64,000 nt of DNA from Rhododendron vialii (lineage: Eukaryota > Streptophyta > Magnoliopsida > Ericales > Ericaceae): NCBI RefSeq assembly GCF_030253575.1, contig NC_080568.1, positions 1,071,501-1,135,500 of the forward strand, written 5' to 3'. A program made the translations under genes and the position numbers. Shown here piece after piece: positions 1 through 10,169 of the stretch; position 1 is the stretch's first letter, and every line of letters starts with the position of its first letter. A model generated the notes under the pieces. It saw only the letters and a list, made by a program, of their open reading frames with translations, was not told the DNA's origin and did not search any database.

Positions 1-170
1 AGTGTCGAATCGCACTACAGAACAAATCACATATGTGGGCCTAAACAAAATTATCTCCTCCCATAGCACACGTGACGACAGAGTTCCCACAGATTCACTA
101 AAAGTGGTGAATCGGTACTGTTGTGTTGGTCTTTTTTCCTATATTTGCTTTAACTGCCTTCATTGGAATT

Positions 171-480
171 ATTTTGTATCGAAAATTCAGAGAGGACTTT
201 CTACAAGAAGTTGGTCAAAGTCATTGAAGCATCAGATGTCATTGTAGAAGTTTTAAGGCCTTTGCAAGAGTAGGCTGCTTATGTCGTTCTTGCTTTCCTC
301 TTCTGCCAGGCGTGCACGTGAAAATCAATATGAAAGAAGAAGGCTTACTAAGAAGGAGAAAGGCATCCCTTGTGTACGAACTAGGGCTAGACTGTCCAAG
401 AAGAGATGAGTTACTCGAGATCCGGTTGGTACCCACTTTGTCGATATGGAAAGCCAAGCAACAATAGAGAATAAAGCCAA
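171..480 (+). pseudogene. Nucleostemin-like GTPase (NSN1/GNL3 type) gene fragment
   Basis: In the frame around 186-258 the translation reads [19 protein letters not shown] and continues with VIVEVL. This resembles the segment of plant NSN1 / animal GNL3 nucleolar GTPases just before their circularly permuted G motifs (family form close to [30 protein letters not shown], remembered and not aligned). The frame then stops. A second piece around 417-480 reads RDPVGTHFVDME, which looks like the next part of the same segment after about 150 unrelated bases. No full G domain, start codon or downstream exon is present. I read it as a decayed or shuffled fragment. It could instead be the edge of a gene lying left of the window, but the internal stops argue against that. 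Confidence 0.5.
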
Positions 481-771
481 CCAAAAATACCTGAAATAGA
501 GAATGAAGGGAGCAGCTACCGTCGACGATCGGAGCAGCTACCGGTGACCATCGGAGCAGCAAACGGCTAGGGCTTGTTGGGTGCCGTCTTCCTCTTTTTT
601 CTTCTGTTAACGAGGAGACAGAGGAGAAGAGTAAAGTAAATTTAGGAGCGCCTGAAGTAATTTTAAGGGAGCGCCTGAAGAAAAAAGTAAATTGCAAAAG
701 GGTAGTTTTGAAAAAACACTGTAGCTTGGAGCGCCTGAAGTAATTTTGGGAGCGCGAATATCAATTTCCAT
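481..771. other. Spacer with a repeated 13-bp word
   Basis: There is no coding signal here. The word GGAGCGCCTGAAG occurs three times, near 645, 668 and 728, and a fourth truncated copy follows at about 748. Two copies continue into TAATTTT. This looks like degraded short tandem repeats, perhaps a remnant of a mobile element. I see no terminal repeats. Confidence 0.4.
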
Positions 772-1240
772 TTTTTAATATATAAACGTTTTAAAAAATT
801 AAGTGCTTCAATTTTTAATCCGTTTGAATAAGTGCCAAAATCTTATTATTTTGATTATATTATTCTAAAAAGGCATAATTAACTTTTGTCTTTAAGGTTT
901 TAATAATCATGTTTCTGCTCCACAAGATCCTAAATAAAGAGCATGTACTTAATTATGAGAGTTCTAGAGATAAAAATTAATTATGATATTTTAAAATAAT
1001 ATGTTCAGAATAATAAGATCTTCGTACTTATTTAAACAGATTAAAAATTGGAGCACTTAAGTTTTTAGAACGTTTATATATTAAAAAATATGGTTAAAAA
1101 ATTAATTGCTCTAATTTTCAATCAGTTTGAGCTAGTATGTAGATCTTATTATTTTGATCATATTATTCTAAAGAGGCATAATTAAATTTTATCTCTAAAG
1201 CTTTCATAATCACGTTTCTGCTTCATAGGATTGCAATAGA
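772..1240. repeat. AT-rich foldback plus an extra direct copy (A, inverted A, A)
   Basis: The arm beginning near 772 (TTAATATATAAACG, AAGTGCTTCAATTTTTAATC, later CTTATTATT) returns as a reverse complement ending near 1090 (GATTAAAAATTGGAGCACTT, CGTTTATATATTAA). This makes an imperfect hairpin of about 320 bp. A third, partial copy follows directly in the first orientation from about 1091 to 1240, with shared words CTTATTATTTTGAT, GGCATAATTAA and CACGTTTCTGCT (the first arm has CATGTTTCTGCT). Foldback arms of this kind are typical of non-autonomous DNA transposons. No clear target-site duplication was found. Confidence 0.6.
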
Positions 1241-1890
1241 TAACTTAAGATTTTTTTTTATCCAAAACGGTTCAGTTTTGGGGTGTGGGTAGGGGATTCT
1301 GTGCCGAGCCCCCGATCCCAATTCGTACTATATCATCGATTCCAAAAGAAATAGGTCTACTGTTGTAACAACTAACAATAATTCTAATACCATACCCACT
1401 TACACACCCGATCACCATTTTAGGAAAAAAAAAAAAAATATGAGTGGAGTGCAGAGAGAAGAGTTTGGTGGGAGAGAAGGTTGAAGACATAGTGGAGGGG
1501 AAAACTGGATGTTTGGATATCTGTATTGGAGATTAGCACAAATGTGTGGATATCCAATGTGACATTTATGCCCAACTAATACATACTTTGCGGTGAAAAT
1601 CACACAAATTTGTGGTGAAAAAAGAGTATGAGATATCAAGTGGCGGTACCCCGTACCCCAAGAACATTGAATAATTTTTCGAGAGTGCGGGTGGGGGTGT
1701 CACATTGGATCCGATCGAAATCCTCCGTAAGGATTGAAATTTCGTTTCTAGCCGAAAATTATACCATTGCAATTAATTGTTTTTTTGAACGGCATACCAT
1801 TGCAATTCTAACCCTCAAAGAGTTGGCATTGTTTTTTATTTACTAATAATTTATTAATGGACATTATAATATAATAAACCAGCAAGAAAT
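1241..1890. other. Intergenic spacer, nothing recognised
   Basis: The stretch is low in coding character. The only notable feature is a GT/G-rich patch around 1270-1310 (GGGGTGTGGGTAGGGG) loosely echoed by the C-rich patch at 1645-1660. No gene, terminal repeat or RNA gene was recognised. Confidence 0.4.
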
Positions 1891-1891
1891 T

Positions 1892-1917
1892 TGACTGACT
1901 GACTGACTGACTGACTT
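1892..1917. repeat. (GACT)n microsatellite
   Basis: About six tandem GACT units lie immediately left of the Mutator-like element. Confidence 0.85.
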
Positions 1918-1962
1918 TGATAGATTCCTCGACAACTTTTCCACAACATGTGTATAAATCAT

Positions 1963-2762
1963 CAAAAATGCTACAAACACAACGTACGGACACACAACCA
2001 GTTACACAACGTGCTGACGTCAGCAGAAACGACGCCGTTTCACTTAAAAATAAAAAAAAACAACACGAGCAAAATGTCGCCGATTTTCCCCTTCCCCATC
2101 CCCTCCCCACTTTCACAATCAAAATACAGAGGCGAGGGAGAGAGAGGGGGGCTCCCCCACCACCACCGGCGTCGGCAACCACGATTCCACTCCCCACCAC
2201 CACCGGCGAATCACAGAGTGTAGAGAGTTCACCTGAAGAGTTCTGGTAGCAAACTCAACTCCGAGAGTGGATTTGGACTCCAAGCAGAACTCATTACAGA
2301 AAATGTTGGATTTCCCAACCCCACTATCCCCGATCAGCACGCTCTTGAACAAATAGTGTAGTTGTGATCTACCTTAAGCGCCATCGTTTTAACTCCCTCT
2401 CTCTCTCTACTCCTTCGTCCCTGCCATAAAACCCACAAATTCATATCCAAACCACACAGATCTCACCCGAATCCAAACAAACCCACAAAAATCACACACA
2501 AACACATACCTTTAGTACAGAGAACGAAGGCAAAAGGGATTTTGGGATTGCTGTAAATCTTGAGATGAATCGGTGGGATGGGTAATTTTTGTCTCGAAGG
2601 TGTTTGATGATTTGTCGAAGACAGATGGGAAAGAGAAGAAATGGAGGAAGCAGGGTCTTTTTTCCTTCTTAGTGAAACGACGTCGTTTTTTTGGCGTCAT
2701 GCTGACGTCAGCACGTTGTGTAACTGGTTGTGTGTCCGTACGTTGTGTTGGTAGCATTTTTG
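1963..2762. mobile_element. Pack-MULE (Mutator-like element carrying a host gene fragment)
   Basis: The element is 800 bp. Its ends are 62-bp terminal inverted repeats (1963-2024 and 2701-2762) that I read as differing at one base. They start CAAAAATGCTAC and end inward at the palindrome GCTGACGTCAGC. Inside these, a weaker inverted match continues (CGACGCCGTTTCAC against CGACGTCGTTTCAC). The element is flanked by a perfect 9-bp target-site duplication ATAAATCAT at 1954-1962 and 2763-2771. Long TIRs with a 9-bp duplication are the hallmark of the Mutator superfamily. There is no transposase. The interior instead holds a Rab GTPase first exon and adjoining leader-like sequence, which makes this a Pack-MULE. 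Confidence 0.88.
2233..2384 (-). pseudogene. Captured RABA (Rab11-type) GTPase exon 1 fragment
   Basis: On the minus strand an ATG at 2384 opens MALKVDHNY. One base out of frame comes [16 protein letters not shown], the Rab P-loop (G1, GDSGVGKS). After a small internal deletion the fragment reads [20 protein letters not shown], the switch I region typical of plant RABA/Rab11. It ends at CTTCAG followed by GTGAAC, a plausible exon end and donor. Relative to family members it has lost about four codons between the P-loop and NEFCLES and carries a one-base frameshift near codon 10, so it cannot encode a working GTPase. Its confinement between the MULE inverted repeats shows it was picked up by the element rather than being a resident gene. 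Confidence 0.8.
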
Positions 2763-2931
2763 ATAAATCATATGGTATGCAGATTGCAGTAGAAAACATA
2801 TCCAAAAAAAACTTTCGTGCAAGCTATCTATGCCATTAAAAAAATTAAACGAAATTGTATCCAAGTTCGTATAAGGTTTGAAGTGGTTGGTTACTTAACA
2901 AGTAAGATTAGTTTTTTAGTGATTATTTGGG

Positions 2932-2939
2932 TATAAATA
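2932..2939 (+). promoter_or_regulatory. Candidate TATA box of the HMA-domain gene
   Basis: TATAAATA lies in a short promoter-like stretch. A plausible leader follows and ends with AAGCAG|GTTTGG at 3133/3134. This could be the donor of a 5'-UTR intron whose acceptor would be TGTACAG at 3789, 31 bases before the ATG at 3821. This is inferred from spacing only. Confidence 0.45.
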
Positions 2940-3820
2940 CTTCCCCCTTGCCGGCAATTTCTTAAACTTTTTTTTTCTTTCTAAACGGTGAAGAAGAAAT
3001 TTTTTTATTAAGAACGAAAGAGAAGGACAGAACATACAGCAAAAGGAAAAAAACGGCAACACAACGCTAAAGATACATCCCAACGAAATTGGATCTATCC
3101 CAGCAGCGATAGTCAAAAGCCAAGAAAAAGCAGGTTTGGATCTATCCTAGCTAGCTTCTTAAACTTTATTAGCATCACAATTAGTTTACCTTAATTTGCT
3201 CACCCATAGTAGTTAGTTATATGGTGTACGTTCATAGCTGGTTTCTGCACGGTTAAAATTTTGAATTTATTTTTTAAAAATAAGTTTAAATATTTGTTCT
3301 CGAGATTTGCTCATTTCAATTTGTGAATACAAATTAAAGTTTTGCGAATTCCATCCCCTTCAACTTTTGAGGCAATAAAAATTTTACCGTTGAACAAGTA
3401 TTTTTCATTATTTTTCAAACTAGTTTTTCTCATCTCTTTGATTGATTGAAATTTGAATTATTGGAACCGCAAGTTACCTGTACAAAGCACTGATTTGAAT
3501 TATACTATATTATAGTAGTCTATAGAATTAACATGTTCAGGAAATTAATGAACAAGCCGGTCGACCGCAATGGTTTTGAAATTCTACTAAATTTTCTCTT
3601 GTCAATTTTTCTGATGATCCTTATCTGAAACAGTTAGTGATTTTGCTTCTGTCAATTTGTTTTGATGATTCATTGTGTAAATCTATTAATCTCTTCTTGG
3701 TAGCCAGCCTATATGGTAAACACATTATTTTTTAATCTCCGATTTTCTAGCTCCACAACTGACTATTAATTCTATCTTCCAATGTACAGAAGGTTAAAAA
3801 GTTCATTTGCTTAATTGTCA

Positions 3821-4677
3821 ATGGCGAACGGCCTAGTCGTTGCTCCAAAAACGTTTGTTCTCGATCTGATTAAACAATATTGCAAATGCCAACGTTGCGC
3901 GAGAAAGCTGAAGAAAATCAATAAATTGCTAGAAAAAATCCATGGGATCCATTCCACATCCATAGATTCAAATGCACAGGGCGGGTGACCATTACGGGCT
4001 TTGTGGATCCACAAGAGGTCATAAGGGTACTTAAAAAAAACAACATAAAAGCAGATGTCTTGTTGGACGAAATCATCCCAAGCATGGATAACCACAAAAT
4101 GCAAATTGCGACTCTGTCACGGCGAGTTGATCAAGAATCCCACAAACAAAATTTGGTAGCACAAGTGCAGCAATTTGTGGATAATTCAGGGTTGAAAGAA
4201 TTGGAATTGACCTTCAAGGCGACATGCAATGGGAAGAACAAAGATAAGATGACGACGAGCCTTGAAAGTGATACCCACAAAAAGATTGTCATGGATGACG
4301 ACCATGACCATTGTGATCCAAAATCGCAGGGTCACTGTTGTGGCAGACATGGTGGCGGTGCTCACGTGTGTCATGGTGGAGTACCTAACTGCAGCCCTTG
4401 TTGTCAAGTGCACAATCCTTACAATTCATATGGTGGGAATTACGGCCTTCCTCTAGAGTCGAACTTCTGGTCGCCAGCACCATGTGGCGGTCCTCCTATA
4501 GACCCAGAGACCCCGTGGCAGAGGGACTATTTCCCGCCACCAGCACCGGTGGCCGGTTATGAGCCATCGGCTCCTCCATTGTATGGTAATCACGATGAAA
4601 GTCCAAGCAGCTGCATCACGAGCCCCATGGTCTTTTTTCTTTTGGTAGTTGTTATTTACTTACTTCTCTTTCGTTAA
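3821..4677 (+). CDS. HMA-domain (HIPP-like) protein gene, HMA domain split by a frameshift
   Basis: The first frame runs 3821-3988 (55 codons then TGA) and encodes the front of an HMA fold. It has a CKCQRC metal-site-like cluster at residues 21-26, followed by KKINKLLEKIHGIHST. The rest of the fold, RVTITGFVDPQEVIRVLKKN, is in the next frame from 3982. The two parts join smoothly if one base is missing near 3980. The downstream frame continues to 4677 with a Cys/His/Asp-rich stretch (DDDHDHCDP, GHCCGRHGGG, CSPCCQVH), a Pro-rich segment and a hydrophobic C-terminus (MVFFLLVVVIYLLLFR). Plant HIPPs usually end in a CaaX prenylation box. This one ends in a membrane-anchor-like helix. Known family members bind or chaperone metals. 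The frameshift suggests a pseudogene or a sequence error; a short intron ending at GCACAG (3979) is a weaker alternative. A leader exon near 2960-3133 and an intron 3134-3789 are likely. Confidence 0.68.
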
Positions 4678-4799
4678 GTACTGCACTTGTTTTTAAGTGT
4701 TTTTGTCTGTATTTTTGTTTGAGAAAGATTACAAATGTTGTATATACTATACATGCAAATAGTAGTAGTTTGTAAAGTACTAATGCTCGATCTGGTGAC

Positions 4800-4945
4800 C
4801 ATGTTTGAGTACCACATTTTGAGTAGCTGTAAGAGATCGATCGATATGGGAGTGGGGATAGTAGGAGTTGAACTCACCACCTAAAAGATGGAGGAGCTCC
4901 AAGGAGAGCAATCTCAACCATTGAGTTATGACGCGACATCTAGCC
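4800..4945 (-). repeat. tRNA-related SINE candidate
   Basis: On the minus strand, TAACTCAATGGTTGAG (about 4917-4932) resembles a Pol III A box. AGTTCAACTCC (about 4865-4876) resembles a B box, at tRNA-like spacing. The tract between does not fold as an obvious functional tRNA. The arrangement fits the head of a tRNA-derived SINE. I could not define the tail or a target-site duplication. Confidence 0.42.
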
Positions 4946-5251
4946 CTTCCCTCGCATATGGAATTATGGAAATTAAGTTCTAGTATGAATTTACAAAGAT
5001 GACCAACGGGACTAGCCAGTCAGGCAAACAGTAGACAATTGCCAGTGTCTTCACTGACCTTTCAAAAAATACACTTGTAAACAGTTGTTCGTGGGCACCC
5101 GAAAATGAGTGCCTATTTATTTTCTATCGACATTTATAGATTGATCATCACGAGTCGAAATATGATTCGAGCCCTTATATCTGTTGTTATCGATCTTACT
5201 AAAATTTTACTAACAGCTCAGAATTTGGTGAAAATATGCTAAATTCTATAT

Positions 5252-5649
5252 CAGAAATGATATTGGTACCGACGGGGTCGGTACCGAAATTGTAGGGACG
5301 GCCGCGCCGAGCCGTCTCCAGCCACCGGACGGCCGATCCGAGCCGTCCAAAAATTCTAAAAAAAAAAAATGAGGGGGCCCTTCGCGGGAATCAACGGCAT
5401 CCGAGGTGTGTAAGGTGCTTGATCCGAGCACCCTTTTTTCGTGTATATATGTATTCGCGAATATACATATATACACGAAAAAAGGGTGCTCGGATCAAGC
5501 ACTTTACACACCTCGGATGCCGTTGATTCCCGGGTAGGGGCCCCCTCGTTTTTTTTTTTAGAATTTTTGGATGGCTCGGATCGGCCGTCCGGTGGCCGGA
5601 GATTGCCCGGCGCAGCCGTCCCTACGATTTCGGTACTGTAGCATCACTC
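5252..5649. mobile_element. Foldback Mutator-like MITE (long hairpin)
   Basis: The two halves are near-perfect reverse complements about the centre at 5460/5461 (GAATATACATATATACACG mirrors the left half). Each arm is about 185 bp and GC-rich, with GTAGGGACGGC near both ends. A 9-bp direct repeat ATTCTATAT flanks it at 5243-5251 and 5650-5658, consistent with a Mutator-type target-site duplication. The outer termini read CAGAAATGATAT on the left and, inverted, GAGTGATGCTAC on the right. The left end has an extra short GACGGGGTCGGTACC duplication. No protein is encoded; apparent ORFs are hairpin symmetry. Confidence 0.78.
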
Positions 5650-5658
5650 ATTCTATAT

Positions 5659-6560
5659 GGTATATGTAGCGTGGAGGCCAAGCATCCATCACCACCAGAA
5701 TATACAGCTAGCTAGCACTAGCATTCCTACAACCTCTCTATTTTTTTTTCATTTCTTCATAATTAGTAATTAATTTTCCTTTACGTGTATAAGTGTATTA
5801 TAGCTTGGAGGCCAAGCAACTTCAGGGGTGGAAATGACATCATGTACGTTGCGATTGATTAAAAAATAAAATCTTCAAAGAAATATTACATTGTTTGACT
5901 AAATAAATTCTAGAGTTAATATTTTCAATTGCCCGACTCACGTCCTCCGATCTAGTTGGCTGCGATGTGTCATCCGATGTCAGCACATGAATAAATCACG
6001 TTTAATTAAAAACTGAAAAAAGAGTAATAAATTAAATAGCGTTCTACAAGGAAACGAAATGGAATACAATGAAGAAAATAAAAGCCAAAATCTTCTTGCA
6101 AATAAACGAAAATCCACAAATGTATGAGACGAGAAACTAGATGTGAAATTTCCAGACGATTTTATTAGGACAACGTAACTTTCAATGAGTTTTTTTTTTA
6201 TCGGCAAAAAAAGTTTTATTCAAAAATCTTGACAAAGGTACATTAAGATGGGGAAGGGGATGCTCATGATCGTGAGTGATTTAAGTAGGAAAAGAAAATA
6301 GCTAGGAAAAAGAAAATTTTCATGTGTTACCACTTGCAGCAGTTTGAAAGGTCATACAGAGCTCCGCACAGGAAAAAACGCAACCCAATGAATACATACC
6401 AAGGAACAAACAATTCACACAAACAACAATTTGTGGTGTCGTAGACAGATTGAAAATGAGTTATTTAGCACGCAGTTTCACCCCTTTTTTTTTATTTTAC
6501 GACAATCAGTAGGCAGGTATACAGCAAGCAAAAAGCCACCGATAAGCATCGGCCAAAATG
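5659..6560. other. AT-rich spacer and 3' flank of the lipase gene
   Basis: No gene recognised. The segment nearest 6560 probably contains the 3' UTR of the minus-strand lipase gene. A sentence-like short duplication, GGAGGCCAAGCA, occurs at about 5671 and 5807. Confidence 0.35.
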
Positions 6561-9500
6561 TCATTGAGGTTTTCCTTGTGTTTGTTGCGAAGAAGGCGGG
6601 AGGCTGTACAAGGACTTGAGCTGCTTGCTTATGAGCTTGCTGCTCTGCAGAGCCAGTTGGAGTTCCAAATCATCTGACCACCACTGCTCCAACCCGTGCG
6701 CCTCCAGAAACTTCTGCTTTCCCTTGGACATCACAAATAGCTTCGCTAATGCGGCTTGCCCATTTTTAGGGCCTGCATTCTCTTTATCTGCAGCCTTCTC
6801 TTCCCCTCCCGTTGGATCGTTGTAATAGCAACATATGTAATCACTGTTGTTCACGTACAAATGAGGCACCCATTTATTCAATCCGATGAGATTAGTGGTA
6901 TTGTCCACCACCTCATTACCGTTGGCCTGAGATTCACTGCTCGAAGGGAGCATCGACTTAAACCTCTTCCAAGCAAAAGTTGCCTTTTCTCCTATATTTC
7001 TGACACTCATTGCTAGTGAAACCGAAGGTGGATTAAACAAATGAGCTTCCACGAATACTCCTTGTTTGGCTAACGCTTTTCCCACTTGGAGAGCGAAACC
7101 AGCCCCTAAGGAATGACCTGCGATACATACATTATTGCTTCCATATCCATCTGAAATCGATTTTAATGCTTCCAAAGCAGTGTTAAATCTGACTGAACCC
7201 TTTAGGCTTTCCCAAGCTAGAAACCGGAGATCATCCTCTACGTCCCTTCTGATTGTGGGCCCTTTGAGTAGCGTTCCTCTTAGTGCTAAAACGGCCTTTG
7301 GTGCACCACTGGGTCTCATGAGGATGAATTCTGCAAGAGCTGCAGCTCTATCCCACTCAAGGATGGCACCAAATATTGAGCCGTCTCTTTCGTCGATTAG
7401 AGTTTGGGATAGCTTGTACTTAAAGGGTATCCACCATTTTGGAGCTAGAGCATTTTGTTCTGTCCTGTTCTCTTGTCTGTCAAGTTCAAGTAGGTAAACT
7501 GCTTGTATGAAGCAGGCAATTACCGTTCTTTTGTAATTCCCATCCTTCCTGCAAAACATCAACAATGAAATCTACATCTCTGAATGAATCAAACAGTGAG
7601 GGTAGTGTTTGGTTCACTAGAATGGTATTGAAAAGACAGGACATGGTCATGAATTGGCCTCATAATGGAATAGATCATTTACGCAAATGGAACGATTCCG
7701 TTCCTAGTCTAGTTTCTGCCAACTTTTTGGCAAACAAACGTCACAAATTGCAGGGGGGATGATCATTCCAAGCAACCAAACACTGCCTAAAAGAATTCAA
7801 CGGAAGGAATCATATTCCTAATGCATAAAATTAAAAGGATTCAATAATGCAATCAATTAGGAATGAAGTGCCTTTGCACAAGATCAGGAAAGTCACTATA
7901 TGTATGCAACATGTGACTCAATAGTCAATACAATGCAGAGCTTTATACTTCAAATTTATAAACAAACATGGTTCATATCGTTCCAACTAGGAGGGAAAGA
8001 CAAATTAGGAAATGCCACTACAAGCATCCAAAGCTGAAGGTTTGGGAGATTCAGAATTTTCTCAATTTCCTTGGAACCAAACAGAATAACAGATGCATAA
8101 ACTGAGCATTAATTTGTCAAGATGAGCTAAAAACACTTTTCAGATATGCAACCAGGATAGTTCTCGGTCTATAAATGAGCAAACATACGAAAAGAAAGAA
8201 CTACTCAGAGAGCGGAAGAATTTAGAGCTTGCGTTTACATCTAAAAATATTAAAGAGATGAATAAACTGGGCATGTACATGTCAATATGGTCTAAACCAG
8301 CTTTTAGCTAAGGCAATCAAAATCATGCTAGATCTTAAAAAAGAAATACATTGTCCTTATAGGTTGATTTGCGAAGCCAATGACTCCGTGTGTCAAGGCT
8401 TTTGTGTATGCAATGACAACCCTTGTCTATAGGACTTTATGAAAGCACAAATATAGTGTTGGGATACTAGGGCAATGCAACAAAAGAAGAGGGATTTTGC
8501 TGTTGGTTGGAAGGAGAGTGAAGTACAAGCGGAAGATGAGTTCGCCAAATGCAGCGAAATGGTTAACCCCAACGGTCACTAACCCAATGGCGAGTTTGCG
8601 TAAAGTAGTTATTGCTTTTGAACCATTACCCTTCTACAGTTGTCAAAACTAGCCGTTAGATTAGTGACCGTTGGACCAATCCATTCCAGGTTATATGAAT
8701 CGGTCAACCTATTTCTCCGGTAAATGCATTTCAGAACATGTTACTCTTCTTCCAACCATTACAGAACAATACAACAGCACATGGTAATGTATGAATATTT
8801 TCTAAATCCATCACTCCCTTTAGATTATTAATAAAATTTCTCTTCCTTATTTGGAAAATTATACGTTTTACGTCTATCCTGCTCATTTTATAGCCTGGGT
8901 TTGCATTTGTTCGTAATTGTATTCCTCATTTTGTGCGTATGTCCATTTCTCCTGTTGCAATGGAAAGCAGATGATATGGGTTGCAACTAGTTGTTGATTG
9001 TATTTCTTGACATTTGTGATTTGAATGCTATGGTTGCACCCAACGGGAAAAAAAACTCAGGCACTGTATAATTGTGGAAACAAAGGAAGATTGAGGTAGG
9101 GTGTTTTTTCCCCTCAATGAGAGGGTGGAGGAGGGGGCAACCAGCTATAACAATCTCTGAGCGTGAGAATAGGACTCTAGATCCGCAGCTGACCTCGTAA
9201 GATGCAAATCACCAATAGGTTCTACCGCCCCACCGAGGATCACAACCAGACCAATAGGGTTACAAGGCACAAGAGGCAGTTGTTGACACGCCTCAAACCG
9301 ACAACTTGTTGGAATTCCAACTCTATGGAAAGTATCCCGTGTAACAGGTATATATCTCCTTTTCTCGTAATACAGTTGGTACCCCAGACCACAGTATGAG
9401 AGGAGGGGAAATATACCCGTTCTATGGAAATACTGCGTAGTGGTATTGAGGTAGGAATTAATGTTCAGTTTCTCGTACTTTGTGAGACCTATAGGCCTTG

Positions 9501-10169
9501 GTCGTTTTAGAGTCTCAAAATCCCTGGGGTCTTGTTCATTTTTTGGTCTCAAAATCCTGGGGTGATCTTGTTCGTTTTTTGGTCTCAAAATCCCTAAACA
9601 CGATCTCTAATAAATTCCTTAAACAAATTTGGGATTTGAGATTCACCGATTTACTTTAACGGAGAGCATCTGAGAGATTCAAGGGATAACCACGGTAATC
9701 TTACAGCAAAGGCCCCCAGGTAAAGTATCCACCTCTGCTCCTGGTAGGTTACCACCACACCTACTGAATTTTGGAGAAACAATTCAACTTACCGAAGGAT
9801 CTAAAACCCAGAAAAGTCTCAGATTTTTGAATCAGATCAAGTTTAAAAAGACAAATTTTCTTAACATCATTCAAACAGCCCTCAATCAATCGGTCCGCAA
9901 ACGGAGATAATGCAATCAAATTCACACTAAATAGCAAAAACTGCGAAAACCCAACTTACCAAGGAGCTGAAAATCATATATATGTTTATATATAGGGGAG
10001 AGAAAAGCACTGACCAGCTAGAGATGATGATCTCTTTCCAGTTAGGAGAAGCAACATTACGAGGCCCAGAGACGTGGAACGCATAGGGATGTGAACTCTC
10101 TCTCTCCTCTTTCACTACATCTGCCCCCTCTGTCTTCACCATCTCCTGTGCACTCGTCTTGCTCATCAT
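6561..10169 (-). CDS. Class 3 lipase-like alpha/beta-hydrolase (At4g10955 type), two exons
   Basis: Exon 1 is 10015-10169 and exon 2 is 6561-7548. The join is in phase 2 within a Trp codon (donor TG|GTCAGT, acceptor TTTTGCAG|GAAG), giving 380 residues. The first ATG of a tandem pair, 10169, is taken as start. GHSLG at residues about 196-200 is the nucleophile elbow of class 3 lipases. Other parts recognised as typical of the At4g10955 group are FNPPSVSLAMS, VPHLYVNNSDYICCYY and the C-terminal KFLEAHGLEQWWSDDLEL. Members are annotated as esterases or lipases, but substrates are mostly undefined. There is no obvious signal peptide; the N-terminus is charged. The 2.47-kb intron holds a Tourist-like MITE and a possible organelle-derived patch. 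A hairpin MITE sits about 300 bp upstream of the start. The reading frame looks intact. Confidence 0.9.
7601..7787. mobile_element. Small MITE (Tourist/hAT-like) in the lipase intron
   Basis: The ends are inverted repeats of roughly 24 bp: GGTAGTGTTTGGTT at the left and, inverted, GGCAGTGTTTGGTT at the right, each followed by a GAATG word. TAA follows the right end, but the left flank does not clearly match it, so the superfamily (PIF/Harbinger Tourist-like or other) is uncertain. Confidence 0.5.
9145..9600. other. Possible organelle-derived or foreign patch with short direct repeats
   Basis: This segment of the lipase intron is less AT-rich than its surroundings. A 147-codon open frame runs through it on the minus strand, from a non-ATG-dependent region and with no recognised domain. 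At 9511-9597 the phrase GGTCTCAAAATCC recurs three times, separated by TTGTTC(A/G)TTTTTT, a degenerate 35-45 bp tandem. The style recalls plastid inverted-repeat spacer DNA, so a nuclear plastid insertion (NUPT) is my guess. I could not match it to a specific plastid gene. Confidence 0.3.

Noticed and set aside
1917-2249. Plus-strand ORFs through the Pack-MULE
   Set aside because: They cross the TIR and a CCACCACCACC-rich stretch; the recognisable coding content is the minus-strand Rab fragment.
4800-4945. Functional tRNA gene
   Set aside because: A and B boxes are present but I could not fold a complete cloverleaf with paired acceptor stem; SINE is a better fit.
5246-5641. Two similar proteins encoded on opposite strands
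   Set aside because: The frames are mirror images produced by the hairpin arms of the foldback element.
9145-9588. 147-codon minus-strand ORF as a gene
   Set aside because: No recognised domain, sits in a lipase intron with short repeats; kept only as a possible organelle-derived patch.
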